From NCBI GenBank assembly GCA_000720995.1, contig JOEL01000002.1:310001-374000 (forward strand): DNA of 64,000 bases. Direction: 5' to 3'. Both the position numbers and the translations under genes were made by a program. Under the pieces are notes generated by a model. That model worked only from the letters and a program-made list of their open reading frames with translations, was not told the DNA's origin and made no database searches. Position 1 is the stretch's first letter. Each line of letters starts with the position of its first letter. Positions 8,776 through 16,537 of the stretch are shown piece by piece. This DNA is from Streptomyces celluloflavus. Lineage in GTDB: Bacteria; Actinomycetota; Actinomycetes; Streptomycetales; Streptomycetaceae.

Positions 8776-9771
8776 ATGGCTACTGAACACCGCGCCGGCT
8801 TCCTGCCGGCGGACGCCGACGCCTACCGCCTGCGGCTGACCGGGGCCGAGCGCGACGAGGTCGCCGCGCTGGCCCGGCGGCTGGCCGGCACCGCGCCCGC
8901 CCTGGTCGACGACCCGGGCTGGCTGGCTACCGCCCGGCGGCTCGGCAACCGCCTGCCGGCCCGCCTGCTGGACACCGTCCGCGCCTTCCGGCACGACCCC
9001 GGCAAGGGCGGGGTCCTCCTGGTGTCGGGCCTGCCCCTCCACGAGGACGCGCTGCCCGAAACCCCGGGCGGCGCCGGGTCGGTGGAGCGCGCCGCCACCC
9101 TCCCCGCCGCCACCGCCGTACTGATCGGCCTGCAACTCGGCGAGATCGTCGCCTACCGCCAGGAGAAGTCCGGCGCCCTGGTGCAGAACGTCGTCCCGGT
9201 GCGGGGCCTGGAGGCGTCCCAGAGCAACGCCGGCTCGGTGCCGCTGGAGTTCCACATCGAAAACGCCTTCCACCCGTACCGCCCGGACTTCGTCGGCCTG
9301 AACTGCCTGCGGCAGGCGGTCGGGCAGAAGGCGGGGACGCTGGTCTCCTCCATCCGCCGGGCCCTGCCGGTGATCGAGGAGAGCGACCGCCGGGTGCTGC
9401 ACCAGGCGCGCTTCGTCACCGCCCCGCCGCCCTCGTTCCGCTCCGGCGGCAGCACCGAGGCGCACCCCGTCCTCGACGGCAGCCCCGACGACCCCAACAT
9501 CCGGGTCGACTTCAACGCCACGAGCGCGCTGGACGACGAGGCGAAGCAGGCCCTGGAGCGGCTGCGGGTGATCATGATGGACCTCTCCACGGCGGTGGAA
9601 CTGAGCCCGGGTGAGCTGGTGTTCGTCGACAACCGCGTGGTGTTGCACGGCCGGGCCCCCTTCACGCCCCGCTACGACGGCCGGGACCGCTGGCTCCAGC
9701 GGGTCTTCGTCCACCTCGACAACCGCCGCACCCGCGTCCACCGCACGGACAACGGCTCGGTCATGGGGTGA
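8776..9771 (+). CDS. Fe(II)/2-oxoglutarate-dependent amino-acid beta-hydroxylase (VioC/AsnO/clavaminate synthase-like)
   Basis: 331 residues from ATG 8776, with GAAAGGA upstream. Length and layout fit the clavaminate-synthase-like family. The metal ligands are visible: an HxE motif in FHIENAFHPYRPDFVGL (the Glu form used by VioC and AsnO rather than HxD), and a distal His with a 2-oxoglutarate-binding Arg in NRVVLHGRAPFTPRYDGRDRW. VioC acts on free arginine and AsnO on free asparagine before NRPS loading. With an Asp/Asn-like A-domain code next door, hydroxylation of a free Asn-type residue is a reasonable but unproven guess. The gene lies 45 bases after the NRPS in the same operon, with a small hairpin (8738-8753) in the gap. 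Confidence 0.85.
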   Translation: MATEHRAGFLPADADAYRLRLTGAERDEVAALARRLAGTAPALVDDPGWLATARRLGNRLPARLLDTVRAFRHDPGKGGVLLVSGLPLHEDALPETPGGAGSVERAATLPAATAVLIGLQLGEIVAYRQEKSGALVQNVVPVRGLEASQSNAGSVPLEFHIENAFHPYRPDFVGLNCLRQAVGQKAGTLVSSIRRALPVIEESDRRVLHQARFVTAPPPSFRSGGSTEAHPVLDGSPDDPNIRVDFNATSALDDEAKQALERLRVIMMDLSTAVELSPGELVFVDNRVVLHGRAPFTPRYDGRDRWLQRVFVHLDNRRTRVHRTDNGSVMG

Positions 9772-9862
9772 GCGGCGGCCCCGTGCGCACCACCTCGGAC
9801 CGACCCCGTCGCGCACCCCCGCACATACGCCACCACGGAAATCCGACAGAAAGGCAGCGGCC

Positions 9863-12301
9863 GTGCCCGGCACCACGCATGACCCCCTGCGGACCGGACG
9901 ACGCACCCGCCGCACCGGGCGGATGCTCGGCGCCCACCTCACCGCGATCCTGCTGACCGTCCTGCCCGGCGCCTCCGGTGCCGTGGCGGACGCCGGGCAG
10001 AGCACCGGCACGCCCAGGGCGACGCTCCGCTACACCGAGAGCGGCGTCCCGCACATCCTCGCCCGGAACTTCACGGACCTGGGCTACGGATACGGCTACG
10101 CGGTCGCCAAGGACAACATCTGCGTACTGGCCGACAACTTCCTCAGCGTGGGCGCCGAGCGCTCCCGGTACTTCGGTCCCGACGGCGCGGCCAACACCAC
10201 CCTCACCTCGGCGAGCGACAACCTCACCAGCGATCTGCACTTCCAGCGGATCAACGACTCCGGTGCGGTGGAGCGGCTGGCCGGCCGGCCCGCCCCCCAG
10301 GGCCCGCGCCAGGAGATGCGCGACATCGTCACCGGCTATGCCCAGGGCTACAACCGCTACCTCGCGCGGACCGGCCGCGACGGCATCACCGACCCCGCCT
10401 GCCACGGCGCCGCGTGGGTCCGGCCGATCACCGGGACCGACGTCTACCGGCTCTTTTACGCGCTGATGAACTGGACCGGCCAGGGCGCCCTCGCCGACGG
10501 CATCGTCGGCGCCGAGCCCACTCCCGGAGCCGCGCCGGCCCCGGCCGACACCCGGACCGCGGACCGCATCAAGGCCGGGCTCGACCGCACCCTGCGCGCG
10601 GACGGCAAGGGCAGCAACGGCATCGCCGTCGGCTCGGACGGCGCGGCCGGCAGCCACAGCGTCCTGCTCGGCAACCCGCACTTCCCCTGGCGCGGCGCCG
10701 GCCGCTTCTGGCAGGTGCAGCTGACCGTGCCCGGCAAGCTCGATGTCTCCGGCGCCGGGCTGCTCGGCACCCCGTTCGTCCAGAAGGGCTTCAACGACCA
10801 GGTCGCCTGGACGCACACCCTGGCCACGCCCCGGACCTTCGGCCTGTACGAGGTCCACCTGGTACCCGGCGACCCGACCAGCTATCTCGTGGACGGCGTC
10901 AAGGAGAAGATGACCCCGCGGACGGTGCGGGTGCGGGCCGAACAGCCCGACGGCTCCCTCACCGAGGTCCGGCGGACGCTGTACGAGACCCGCTACGGCC
11001 CCATGATCAACCGCGCGGTGGGCGTCGGCCTGCCGTGGAACGCCGCGACCGGCTACGCCCTGCGCGACGCCAACGACACCAACCTGCGCGGGCTCAACAC
11101 CTGGTTCGGCTTCGCCACCGCGCGCAGCACCGCCGACATCGAGAGGTCGCTGTCCGCCACCCAGGGCGCGCCGTGGATCAACACCATGGCGACGGACCGC
11201 GCGGGCCACGCCTTCTACGGCGACATCCAGGTCGTCCCGCACGTCACCGACGCGCAGGCGGAGTCCTGCGGCACCCCGCTCGGCAAGGAACTCTTCCCCA
11301 AGACCGGCCTGCCCGTCCTGGACGGGTCGAAGTCGTCCTGCGCCTGGGGCTCGGATCCCGACTCGGTGGAGCCCGGACTGTTCTCGCCGAAGCGGCTGCC
11401 GTCGCTGACGCGCCAGGACTACGTGCTCAACTCCAACGACAGTCCCTGGCTGGCCAATCCGCACGCACCGCTCACCGGCTACCCGCGGATCGTCGGCGAC
11501 GTCGGCACCCCGCGGTCGGCCCGCACCCGCGAGTCGCTGGCCACCGTCGAGGAGACCCTCCAGGGCAAGGGCTTCACCAAGGAGTCCATGCAGCGCATGC
11601 TCTTCACCGACCGCAGCCGGACGGCCGTGCTCGCGGCGGCCGACACCGCCACGATGTGCGGGGCCTTCCCCGACGGCAAGGCCCCGTCCGGCAACGGGCC
11701 GGTCGATGTCGGCCGGGCGTGCCGGGCGCTGGCCGACTGGGACCACACCTACTCCCTCACCAGCCGCGGCTCGCTGCTCTTCGAGCGCTTCGTGCTCAAA
11801 CTGGCCACCGTGCCCGGCGGGCTGTGGAACGTCCCGTTCGACCCGGCCGACCCGGTCGGCACCCCGAACTCGCTGAAGACCACGAGCCCCGACGTCCAAC
11901 GCGCCTTCGGTGACGCGGCGGCCGAACTGCACGCCGCGGGCATCCCGCTCGACGCCGCGCTGGGCGACCACCAGTACGTCGTCCGCGGCACGGACCGCAT
12001 CCCGATGCACGGCGCCCCGGAAGCCCTGGGCGTGCTCGATCTGATCACCCCCGTCTGGGACCCCGGGCGCGGCAACGTCGATGTCCGCACCGGCTCCAGC
12101 TACCTCCAGGTCGTCTCCTTCACCGACGCCCCCTGCCCCGACGTCTCGACGCTGGTGACCACCTCACAGTCCGCCGACCCGGGCTCCCCGTACTACGCGG
12201 ACCAGACGAAGCTCTACTCGTCCGGTGAGTGGCTCCCCGGCCGCTTCTGCGAGAAGGACATCCTGGCCTCCCCCGACCTGGAGGTCACCGAGCTCTCGTG
12301 A
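9863..12301 (+). CDS. Secreted penicillin-acylase-family Ntn hydrolase (PvdQ/aculeacin acylase-like)
   Basis: 812 residues from GTG 9863, which has an AAAGGCAG site upstream and opens with an Arg-rich stretch then a hydrophobic core (AHLTAILLTVLPGASGAVADA), that is, a signal peptide. The mature part starts with the alpha-subunit pattern (RATLRYTESGVPHILARNF and GYGYAVAKDNICVLADNF). A spacer of about 60 residues precedes GSNGIAVGSDG, where autocatalytic cleavage should expose the Ser nucleophile of the beta subunit; LLGNPHFPW follows as in acyl-homoserine-lactone and aculeacin acylases. Such enzymes remove acyl chains from lipopeptides and siderophore precursors outside the cytoplasm. Gene order suggests that it matures or detoxifies the peptide made and exported by this operon. 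A stand-alone quorum-quenching acylase is the main alternative. Confidence 0.87.
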   Translation: MPGTTHDPLRTGRRTRRTGRMLGAHLTAILLTVLPGASGAVADAGQSTGTPRATLRYTESGVPHILARNFTDLGYGYGYAVAKDNICVLADNFLSVGAERSRYFGPDGAANTTLTSASDNLTSDLHFQRINDSGAVERLAGRPAPQGPRQEMRDIVTGYAQGYNRYLARTGRDGITDPACHGAAWVRPITGTDVYRLFYALMNWTGQGALADGIVGAEPTPGAAPAPADTRTADRIKAGLDRTLRADGKGSNGIAVGSDGAAGSHSVLLGNPHFPWRGAGRFWQVQLTVPGKLDVSGAGLLGTPFVQKGFNDQVAWTHTLATPRTFGLYEVHLVPGDPTSYLVDGVKEKMTPRTVRVRAEQPDGSLTEVRRTLYETRYGPMINRAVGVGLPWNAATGYALRDANDTNLRGLNTWFGFATARSTADIERSLSATQGAPWINTMATDRAGHAFYGDIQVVPHVTDAQAESCGTPLGKELFPKTGLPVLDGSKSSCAWGSDPDSVEPGLFSPKRLPSLTRQDYVLNSNDSPWLANPHAPLTGYPRIVGDVGTPRSARTRESLATVEETLQGKGFTKESMQRMLFTDRSRTAVLAAADTATMCGAFPDGKAPSGNGPVDVGRACRALADWDHTYSLTSRGSLLFERFVLKLATVPGGLWNVPFDPADPVGTPNSLKTTSPDVQRAFGDAAAELHAAGIPLDAALGDHQYVVRGTDRIPMHGAPEALGVLDLITPVWDPGRGNVDVRTGSSYLQVVSFTDAPCPDVSTLVTTSQSADPGSPYYADQTKLYSSGEWLPGRFCEKDILASPDLEVTELS

Positions 12302-12310
12302 GCGGCGGCG

Positions 12311-12367
12311 GGCCCCGCACCGACGATCCACCCACGGGCGCAACGGGTGGCTCACCGGCGCGGGGCC
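12311..12367 (+). terminator. Branched stem-loop after the acylase gene
   Basis: GGCCCCGC (12311-12318) pairs with GCGGGGCC (12360-12367), and an inner CCACCC/GGGTGG stem (12328-12333 and 12345-12350) sits inside. It starts 10 bases after the acylase stop and is probably the end of the NRPS operon transcript. No T-run, as is common in streptomycetes. Confidence 0.55.
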
Positions 12368-12562
12368 ATGACAGTGGTGCCGATGAGGCTCGCGGCGACA
12401 ACGCGCCGGAGCAAGACGGGAGTTGGGGACGCGGATGCCGAGGCGGGCGTGGTCACCACTTCCTGGGGCCGGGGTGGATCAGATGCCGCCACACCGCAGG
12501 CTGGCCTCCGGGCCTGCGCGCGGCAACCGTGCCGGACGCCACACGGTCGCGGACAGCCGAGA

Positions 12563-12625
12563 GCCCCCGCTCGCCGGGCGAGCGGGGGCCGGGGGCGGCG
12601 GGTCCGGCTGTCCGCCGGACCCGCC
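12563..12625 (-). terminator. Two tandem GC hairpins downstream of the helicase gene
   Basis: Hairpin one has 12-bp arms at 12597-12608 and 12614-12625 (GGCGGGTCCGGC type); hairpin two has 12-bp arms at 12563-12574 and 12578-12589 with a 3-base loop. Both lie within 81 bases of the helicase stop and can stop converging transcripts from either side. The rest of the 12302-12643 gap shows no gene. Confidence 0.65.
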
Positions 12626-12643
12626 TTCCGGATACGTCCTCGG

Positions 12644-14284
12644 TTACGAGGCTTCCCTGCGCGGCGCCGCCGAGCGGCGGGACGCCGTACGGTCGCCGTT
12701 GCCCGAACGGGCGGTCCCGCGCTCGCCGTTGGCCGAGCGGGAGCCCGAACCCGTGCCGGTGCGCTCGCCGTTCGCCGAGCGGCGCGCCTGGGCCGGGCGG
12801 CTGCGGCGGCCGCGGGACGACGACGCGCTGCGCTTGGGGCGCTCGACGACGGGTGCCGCGATGGTGACGGGGATACCGGAGGGGGCCTGGGCGCCGGTGA
12901 TGCGGGTGAGTTCGGCGTCACCGGAGCGGACCTGCGCGGTCTGCGGGGTGATCCCGGCGGTGGCCATCAGCCGGGACATCTCGCGGCGCTGGTTGGGCAG
13001 CACCAGGGTCACGACGCTGCCGGACTCGCCGGCCCGCGCGGTGCGGCCGCCGCGGTGCAGGTAGTCCTTGTGGTCGGTCGGCGGATCGACGTTCACGACG
13101 AGGTCGAGGTTGTCGACGTGGATACCGCGGGCCGCGACATTGGTGGCCACCAGCACATTGACATGCCCGGTCTTGAACTGCGTGAGCGTGCGGTTGCGCT
13201 GCGGCTGGGACTTGCCGCCGTGCAGTGCGGCCGCCCGGACACCGCTGGCGAGCAGGTCCTTGGTGAGGCGGTCGACGGCGTGCTTGGTGTCCAGGAACAT
13301 GATCACCCGGCCGTCGCGGGCCGCGATCTCGACGGTCGTGGCGTGCTTGTCCGGACCCTGCACATGCAGGACGTGGTGCTCCATCGTGGTGACCGCGCCC
13401 GCCGACGGGTCGACGGAGTGCACCACCGGGTCGGAGAGGAACCGCCGGACCAGCTTGTCGACATTCCGGTCCAGCGTGGCCGAGAACAGCATCCGCTGGC
13501 CGTCCTCGCGCACCTGGTTGAGCAGCTCGGTGACCTGCGGCATGAAGCCCATGTCGGCCATCTGGTCGGCCTCGTCCAGGACGGTGATCGCCACCTCGTC
13601 CAGACGGCAGTCGCGGCGCTCGATGAGGTCCTTGAGCCGGCCCGGCGTGGCGACGACGACCTCGACGCCGCCGCGCAGCGCACTGGCCTGGCGGCCGATG
13701 GACATACCGCCGACGACGGTCGCCAGACGCAGGTGCAGCGCCTGGGCGTAGGGGGTGAGGGCGTCGGTGACCTGCTGGGCCAGTTCGCGGGTGGGGACCA
13801 GTACCAGGGCGAGCGGCTCACGCGGCTCGGCCCGCCGGCCGGCCGTACGGGCCAGCATCGCGAGGCCGAAGGCGAGCGTCTTGCCCGATCCGGTGCGGCC
13901 GCGGCCGAGGACGTCACGGCCCGCGAGGGAGTTCGGCAGCGTCGCGGCCTGGATGGGGAACGGCTCGGTCACGCCGAGGCGTGTCAGGGTGGCGAGCAGC
14001 GCGGCGGGCATGTCCAGCTCGTCGAAGGCCGCCACGGCGGGCAGTGCCGGGGTGGTGCTCACCGGCAGCGCGAACTCGCCCTGCGGGGCCGCGGCCCGCG
14101 GTCGGCGCGGTGCCTGGGAGCGGAAACGGCCGCCGCCGCCCCCGGAGCTGTTGCCACCGGAGCGGCTGCCGAAGCCACCGCCGCCGGAGCCGTTGCCGCC
14201 CGAGCGGCCGGCGAAGCCACCGGAGCGGTTGCCGGAGCCGCCGGAACGGGAGTTGCGGTCAAAAGAACGGGTGCTGCGGTTCAT
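12644..14284 (-). CDS. Cold-shock-type DEAD-box RNA helicase with Gly/Ser/Arg-rich N-terminus and basic C-terminus
   Basis: 546 residues from ATG 14284. The N-terminal 60 or so residues are Gly-Ser-Arg-Asn rich. The RecA-like core follows in order: motif I GRTGSGKT, Ia PTRELAQQ, Ib ATPGRL, II VLDEAD, III FSATLD, IV IMFLDT, V ARGIHVDN and VI HRGGRTARAG. The C-terminal ~80 residues are rich in Arg, Ser and Gly, which suits RNA binding. ATP-driven unwinding of structured RNA, for example during cold adaptation or ribosome assembly, is the expected role. A csp gene lies upstream on the same strand, 360 bases away. The GAGGAAGG site is good but is buried in a 9-bp hairpin (see 14291-14320), which suggests translational control. 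Confidence 0.95.
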   Translation of the reverse strand: MNRSTRSFDRNSRSGGSGNRSGGFAGRSGGNGSGGGGFGSRSGGNSSGGGGGRFRSQAPRRPRAAAPQGEFALPVSTTPALPAVAAFDELDMPAALLATLTRLGVTEPFPIQAATLPNSLAGRDVLGRGRTGSGKTLAFGLAMLARTAGRRAEPREPLALVLVPTRELAQQVTDALTPYAQALHLRLATVVGGMSIGRQASALRGGVEVVVATPGRLKDLIERRDCRLDEVAITVLDEADQMADMGFMPQVTELLNQVREDGQRMLFSATLDRNVDKLVRRFLSDPVVHSVDPSAGAVTTMEHHVLHVQGPDKHATTVEIAARDGRVIMFLDTKHAVDRLTKDLLASGVRAAALHGGKSQPQRNRTLTQFKTGHVNVLVATNVAARGIHVDNLDLVVNVDPPTDHKDYLHRGGRTARAGESGSVVTLVLPNQRREMSRLMATAGITPQTAQVRSGDAELTRITGAQAPSGIPVTIAAPVVERPKRSASSSRGRRSRPAQARRSANGERTGTGSGSRSANGERGTARSGNGDRTASRRSAAPRREAS

Positions 14285-14290
14285 GGGGAA

Positions 14291-14320
14291 CCTTCCTCGA
14301 TGCGGCGCGTGTCGAGGAAG
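14291..14320 (-). promoter_or_regulatory. Leader hairpin that sequesters the helicase Shine-Dalgarno
   Basis: On the minus strand CTTCCTCGA (14320-14312) pairs perfectly with TCGAGGAAG (14300-14292) around an 11-base loop. The second arm contains the GAGGAAGG ribosome binding site, six bases before the ATG. Folding would therefore block initiation until the stem is melted, for example by the helicase, by Csp, or by a temperature shift. The effect is inferred; the pairing is read directly. Confidence 0.6.
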
Positions 14321-14597
14321 ACCCGGCGGTGTATGAGCCGCACGAAGAATCGCAAGAACGAGCCGGAAAACGGAGAGCGGTGCGGGACGGAGAGCCGTGG
14401 CGCCCGGAATCTCGGAGAACGGCCGGCGCCGGCCGCGCGGTGGCGGTCGGAAAAGCCGGACCGTGGGAGCCGGTCAGCCGTGGTCGTGCGCTGCCGGCGG
14501 GTGAGCGGACGGTCGTCGCCGCTGCCGGATGGTGCCGGGCCCTTCGGGCGGCGCCCGGCGGGCCGGGGGCTCCGGAGTGCCGGAGGCCCGGGAGGGC

Positions 14598-14624
14598 GGG
14601 GTCCGCACCGCGAGGTGCGGCCCC
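14598..14624 (-). terminator. Hairpin between csp and the helicase gene
   Basis: CCGCACC/GGTGCGG with a GCGA loop, extended by GGGG/CCCC across a single bulged T, 20 bases after the csp stop. It would end most csp transcripts and leave the helicase on read-through or its own promoter. Nothing resembling a gene was seen in the rest of 14285-14644. Confidence 0.6.
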
Positions 14625-14644
14625 CTGTCCTACTGCGTCCCAGA

Positions 14645-14848
14645 TCAGGCGGGGACGATGTTCTCCGCCTGGGGGCCCTTCTGGCCCTGCGTGACGTCGA
14701 AGCTGACCTTCTGGCCCTCCTGGAGCTCACGGAAGCCCTGGGTGGCGATGTTCGAGTAGTGCGCGAAGACGTCGGCGCCGCCGCCGTCCTGCTCGATGAA
14801 GCCGAAGCCCTTTTCGGCGTTGAACCACTTCACGGTGCCGGTGGCCAT
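14645..14848 (-). CDS. Cold-shock domain protein (CspA family)
   Basis: 67 residues, the usual length for the family, from ATG 14848 with GAAAGAG upstream. It opens [21 protein letters not shown] and carries both nucleic-acid-binding motifs, RNP1 (KGFGFIEQ) and an RNP2 variant (DVFAHYSNI in place of VFVHFSAI). It is a single OB-fold that binds single-stranded RNA or DNA and acts as an RNA chaperone or antiterminator. The upstream leader contains a U-tract hairpin (14936-14974), and the next gene on the strand is a DEAD-box helicase, so the pair may act together on structured RNA. Confidence 0.96.
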   Translation of the reverse strand: MATGTVKWFNAEKGFGFIEQDGGGADVFAHYSNIATQGFRELQEGQKVSFDVTQGQKGPQAENIVPA

Positions 14849-14935
14849 GTGAAATCTCTTTCGGTAAAGGGAAAAACCAGGATCCGCACGGTGCGAACCC
14901 CGCGTCGCTGATGAGCCCATCCGGAGATGACCGGC

Positions 14936-14974
14936 AAACAAAAATGCGCCTGCGGGTCACTGCCCGTCAGGCGC
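14936..14974 (-). promoter_or_regulatory. Terminator-like hairpin with U-tract in the csp leader (putative attenuator)
   Basis: Read on the minus strand, GCGCCTG and CAGGCGC flank an inner CGGG/CCCG stem with one unpaired A, followed at once by ATTTTTGTTT. That is a textbook intrinsic terminator, rare in this GC-rich DNA. The csp gene and the NUDIX gene are divergent, so no upstream minus-strand gene was seen that would need terminating. It lies about 90 bases before the csp ATG, so it probably sits in the csp leader. The remainder of 14975-15430 holds no convincing gene. Confidence 0.6.
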
Positions 14975-15430
14975 ACACAAAGTCATGGGTACCAAAACTG
15001 CAACTGACATGAACGTAGCACGGATATCGCTGCGACGAGTGATTCCGGCCTCACGGACCGGCCCCACGGCCCCGCGGATGCGGTGGTGGCGGCCCGCCGG
15101 GCGGCGCTCTGTGAAGGACGTCACACCCGGACCGGTCGCGGAAGCCCGCGGGGCCGGCGCCGCCGGAGTACTCGCGCGGGCGGGGGCGGCGGCACGGGGG
15201 CGCGATGGCCGTATGTCGCCGGCCGAGGTCGCCCGGGTCTCCCGGGAGGTCGCCGCGGAGCCGGCACGGTCCCGGAAGGTCTCGCCGCCGGCCGCGGTCT
15301 TCCGGGCCGCCGGGCCGCCGGAGGGGCCGACGGTCATCCCGTACCCGGCCGGCCGGCTGCCGCAGGGCCGGCTCGGGGTCGGGGCCCGCGCCGTCCGGCG
15401 GCCCCCGGGCGGCGCGGGCACACTGAGGGC

Positions 15431-15961
15431 ATGGCGGGAAAGCGGAGCGCCGGACTGCTGCTGTTCCGCGGCTCCGGCGCCGGCCCGGAGGTGCTGCTGG
15501 CCCATATGGGCGGGCCGCTCTGGGCCCGGCGGGACGCGGGCGCCTGGTCCGTGCCCAAGGGCGAGTACGTCCCGCCGGAGGAACCGCTGGCCGCCGCCCG
15601 GCGGGAGTTCGAGGAGGAGCTCGGGCTGCCCGCCCCGGACGGCCCCTACCTGCCGCTGGGCGACACCCGCCAGGCGGGCGGCAAGACCGTGACGGTCTGG
15701 GCGGTCGCGGGCGATCTCGACCCGGCACGGATCGTGCCCGGCACCTTCCGCATGGAATGGCCGCGCGGCTCCGGCGCCGTGCGCAGCTTCCCCGAGATCG
15801 ACCGGGTGGCGTGGTACGTCCCGGACGAGGCCCGGCCCCGGCTGGTGACCGGCCAGCGGGTCTTCCTGGACCGGCTGGCCGCGCGGCTGCGGGCGGCCGG
15901 CGGGCCCGGCCCGGGTACGTCCGCGGACCGGACCGGTGATGCGCCCGCGGACGGCGCTTAG
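15431..15961 (+). CDS. NUDIX hydrolase (predicted NTP pyrophosphohydrolase, COG4119-like)
   Basis: 176 residues from ATG 15431. The NUDIX box is complete at about residues 42-64: G, five residues, E, seven residues, REFEEELGL. The opening SAGLLLFR and the phrase WSVPKGEY are typical of this small family, which cleaves nucleoside-diphosphate-linked substrates with Mg2+ bound by the box glutamates; the exact substrate cannot be told. There is no clear ribosome binding site. CACACT sits six bases before the ATG, so a leaderless start is possible. The stop codon overlaps the -10-like element of the next gene. Confidence 0.88.
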   Translation: MAGKRSAGLLLFRGSGAGPEVLLAHMGGPLWARRDAGAWSVPKGEYVPPEEPLAAARREFEEELGLPAPDGPYLPLGDTRQAGGKTVTVWAVAGDLDPARIVPGTFRMEWPRGSGAVRSFPEIDRVAWYVPDEARPRLVTGQRVFLDRLAARLRAAGGPGPGTSADRTGDAPADGA

Positions 15962-15971
15962 GCTGGACGCC

Positions 15972-16379
15972 ATGAGCTCGGAGACGCGGCCGCTGGCGGT
16001 CACCGCCATCGTGCGGGAGGAAGAGTGCGCGGTCCTGCGGGTCAGCGGGGAGCTGGACCTCCGCACCGAGCAGGCGTTTCTCGCCGAGGCACGGTCGCTG
16101 GTCTCGGCCGGGCACCGCTTCCTCGTACTCGATCTGACCGCGCTGCGCTTCTGCGACTCACGGGGTCTGAGCTGCCTGCTCGCCCTGGAGTGGCTGTGCC
16201 GGCGCCTGGCGGGCCGCCTGCTGCTGGCGTCGCTCGGCGGACGGATGCTGCGGCTGCTGGCCGGCACCCAGTCCATCGGCGTCTTCTCCTGCTTTCCCAC
16301 GGTCGGCCACGCACTGGCCGCCGTCCCCGACGGCAGCCGCCCGTCCTGGCCGCCGGTCACCGAGGCCCCTTCCGTGTGA
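15972..16379 (+). CDS. STAS-domain anti-anti-sigma factor
   Basis: 135 residues from ATG 15972. Residues about 10-105 form a STAS fold with the phosphorylation loop LDLTALRFCDSRGLSCLL, in which the Ser after Asp is the expected target of a partner anti-sigma kinase. Proteins of this type bind the anti-sigma factor when unphosphorylated and so release a sigma factor. No anti-sigma kinase lies next door, so the partner is encoded elsewhere. There is no Shine-Dalgarno; TAGGCT at 15959-15964 lies seven bases before the ATG, the spacing of a leaderless promoter, and it shares its TAG with the NUDIX stop codon. A hairpin at 16400-16415 (CCGGCC/GGCCGG) may end the transcript. Confidence 0.85.
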   Translation: MSSETRPLAVTAIVREEECAVLRVSGELDLRTEQAFLAEARSLVSAGHRFLVLDLTALRFCDSRGLSCLLALEWLCRRLAGRLLLASLGGRMLRLLAGTQSIGVFSCFPTVGHALAAVPDGSRPSWPPVTEAPSV

Positions 16380-16505
16380 CGGACGTGGTGATGACGTGGC
16401 CGGCCCCCTGGCCGGGGAGCGTGACCGGGGCGGGCGGCGGGGCGGCGGGCCGCGGTCCCGCGCCCGCGCGGCGATCTGCCGGGACGCCGCGCCCGGTGGA
16501 TAGCC

Positions 16506-16537
16506 TCGTGGCTGTCGTGGCTGTCGTGGCTGTCGTG
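16506..16537. repeat. 9-bp tandem repeat TCGTGGCTG, 3.5 copies
   Basis: Perfect copies at 16506, 16515 and 16524, then a partial TCGTG at 16533. Length changes here would keep frame, which matters only if the small reading frame over it is real. Confidence 0.85.

Noticed and set aside
5401-10011. A 1536-codon open frame on the minus strand
   Set aside because: It lies opposite the NRPS and hydroxylase genes, whose domains are unmistakable, and its translation is a low-complexity Gly/Arg/Val/Ala mix without motifs. It is a GC-bias shadow.
12347-14911. A plus-strand open frame of 854 codons across the helicase and csp genes
   Set aside because: Both real genes are on the minus strand with complete motifs; the plus frame is a shadow.
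14985-15692. A plus-strand frame of 235 codons before and into the NUDIX gene
   Set aside because: It overlaps the NUDIX box in another frame and has no recognisable domain or ribosome site.
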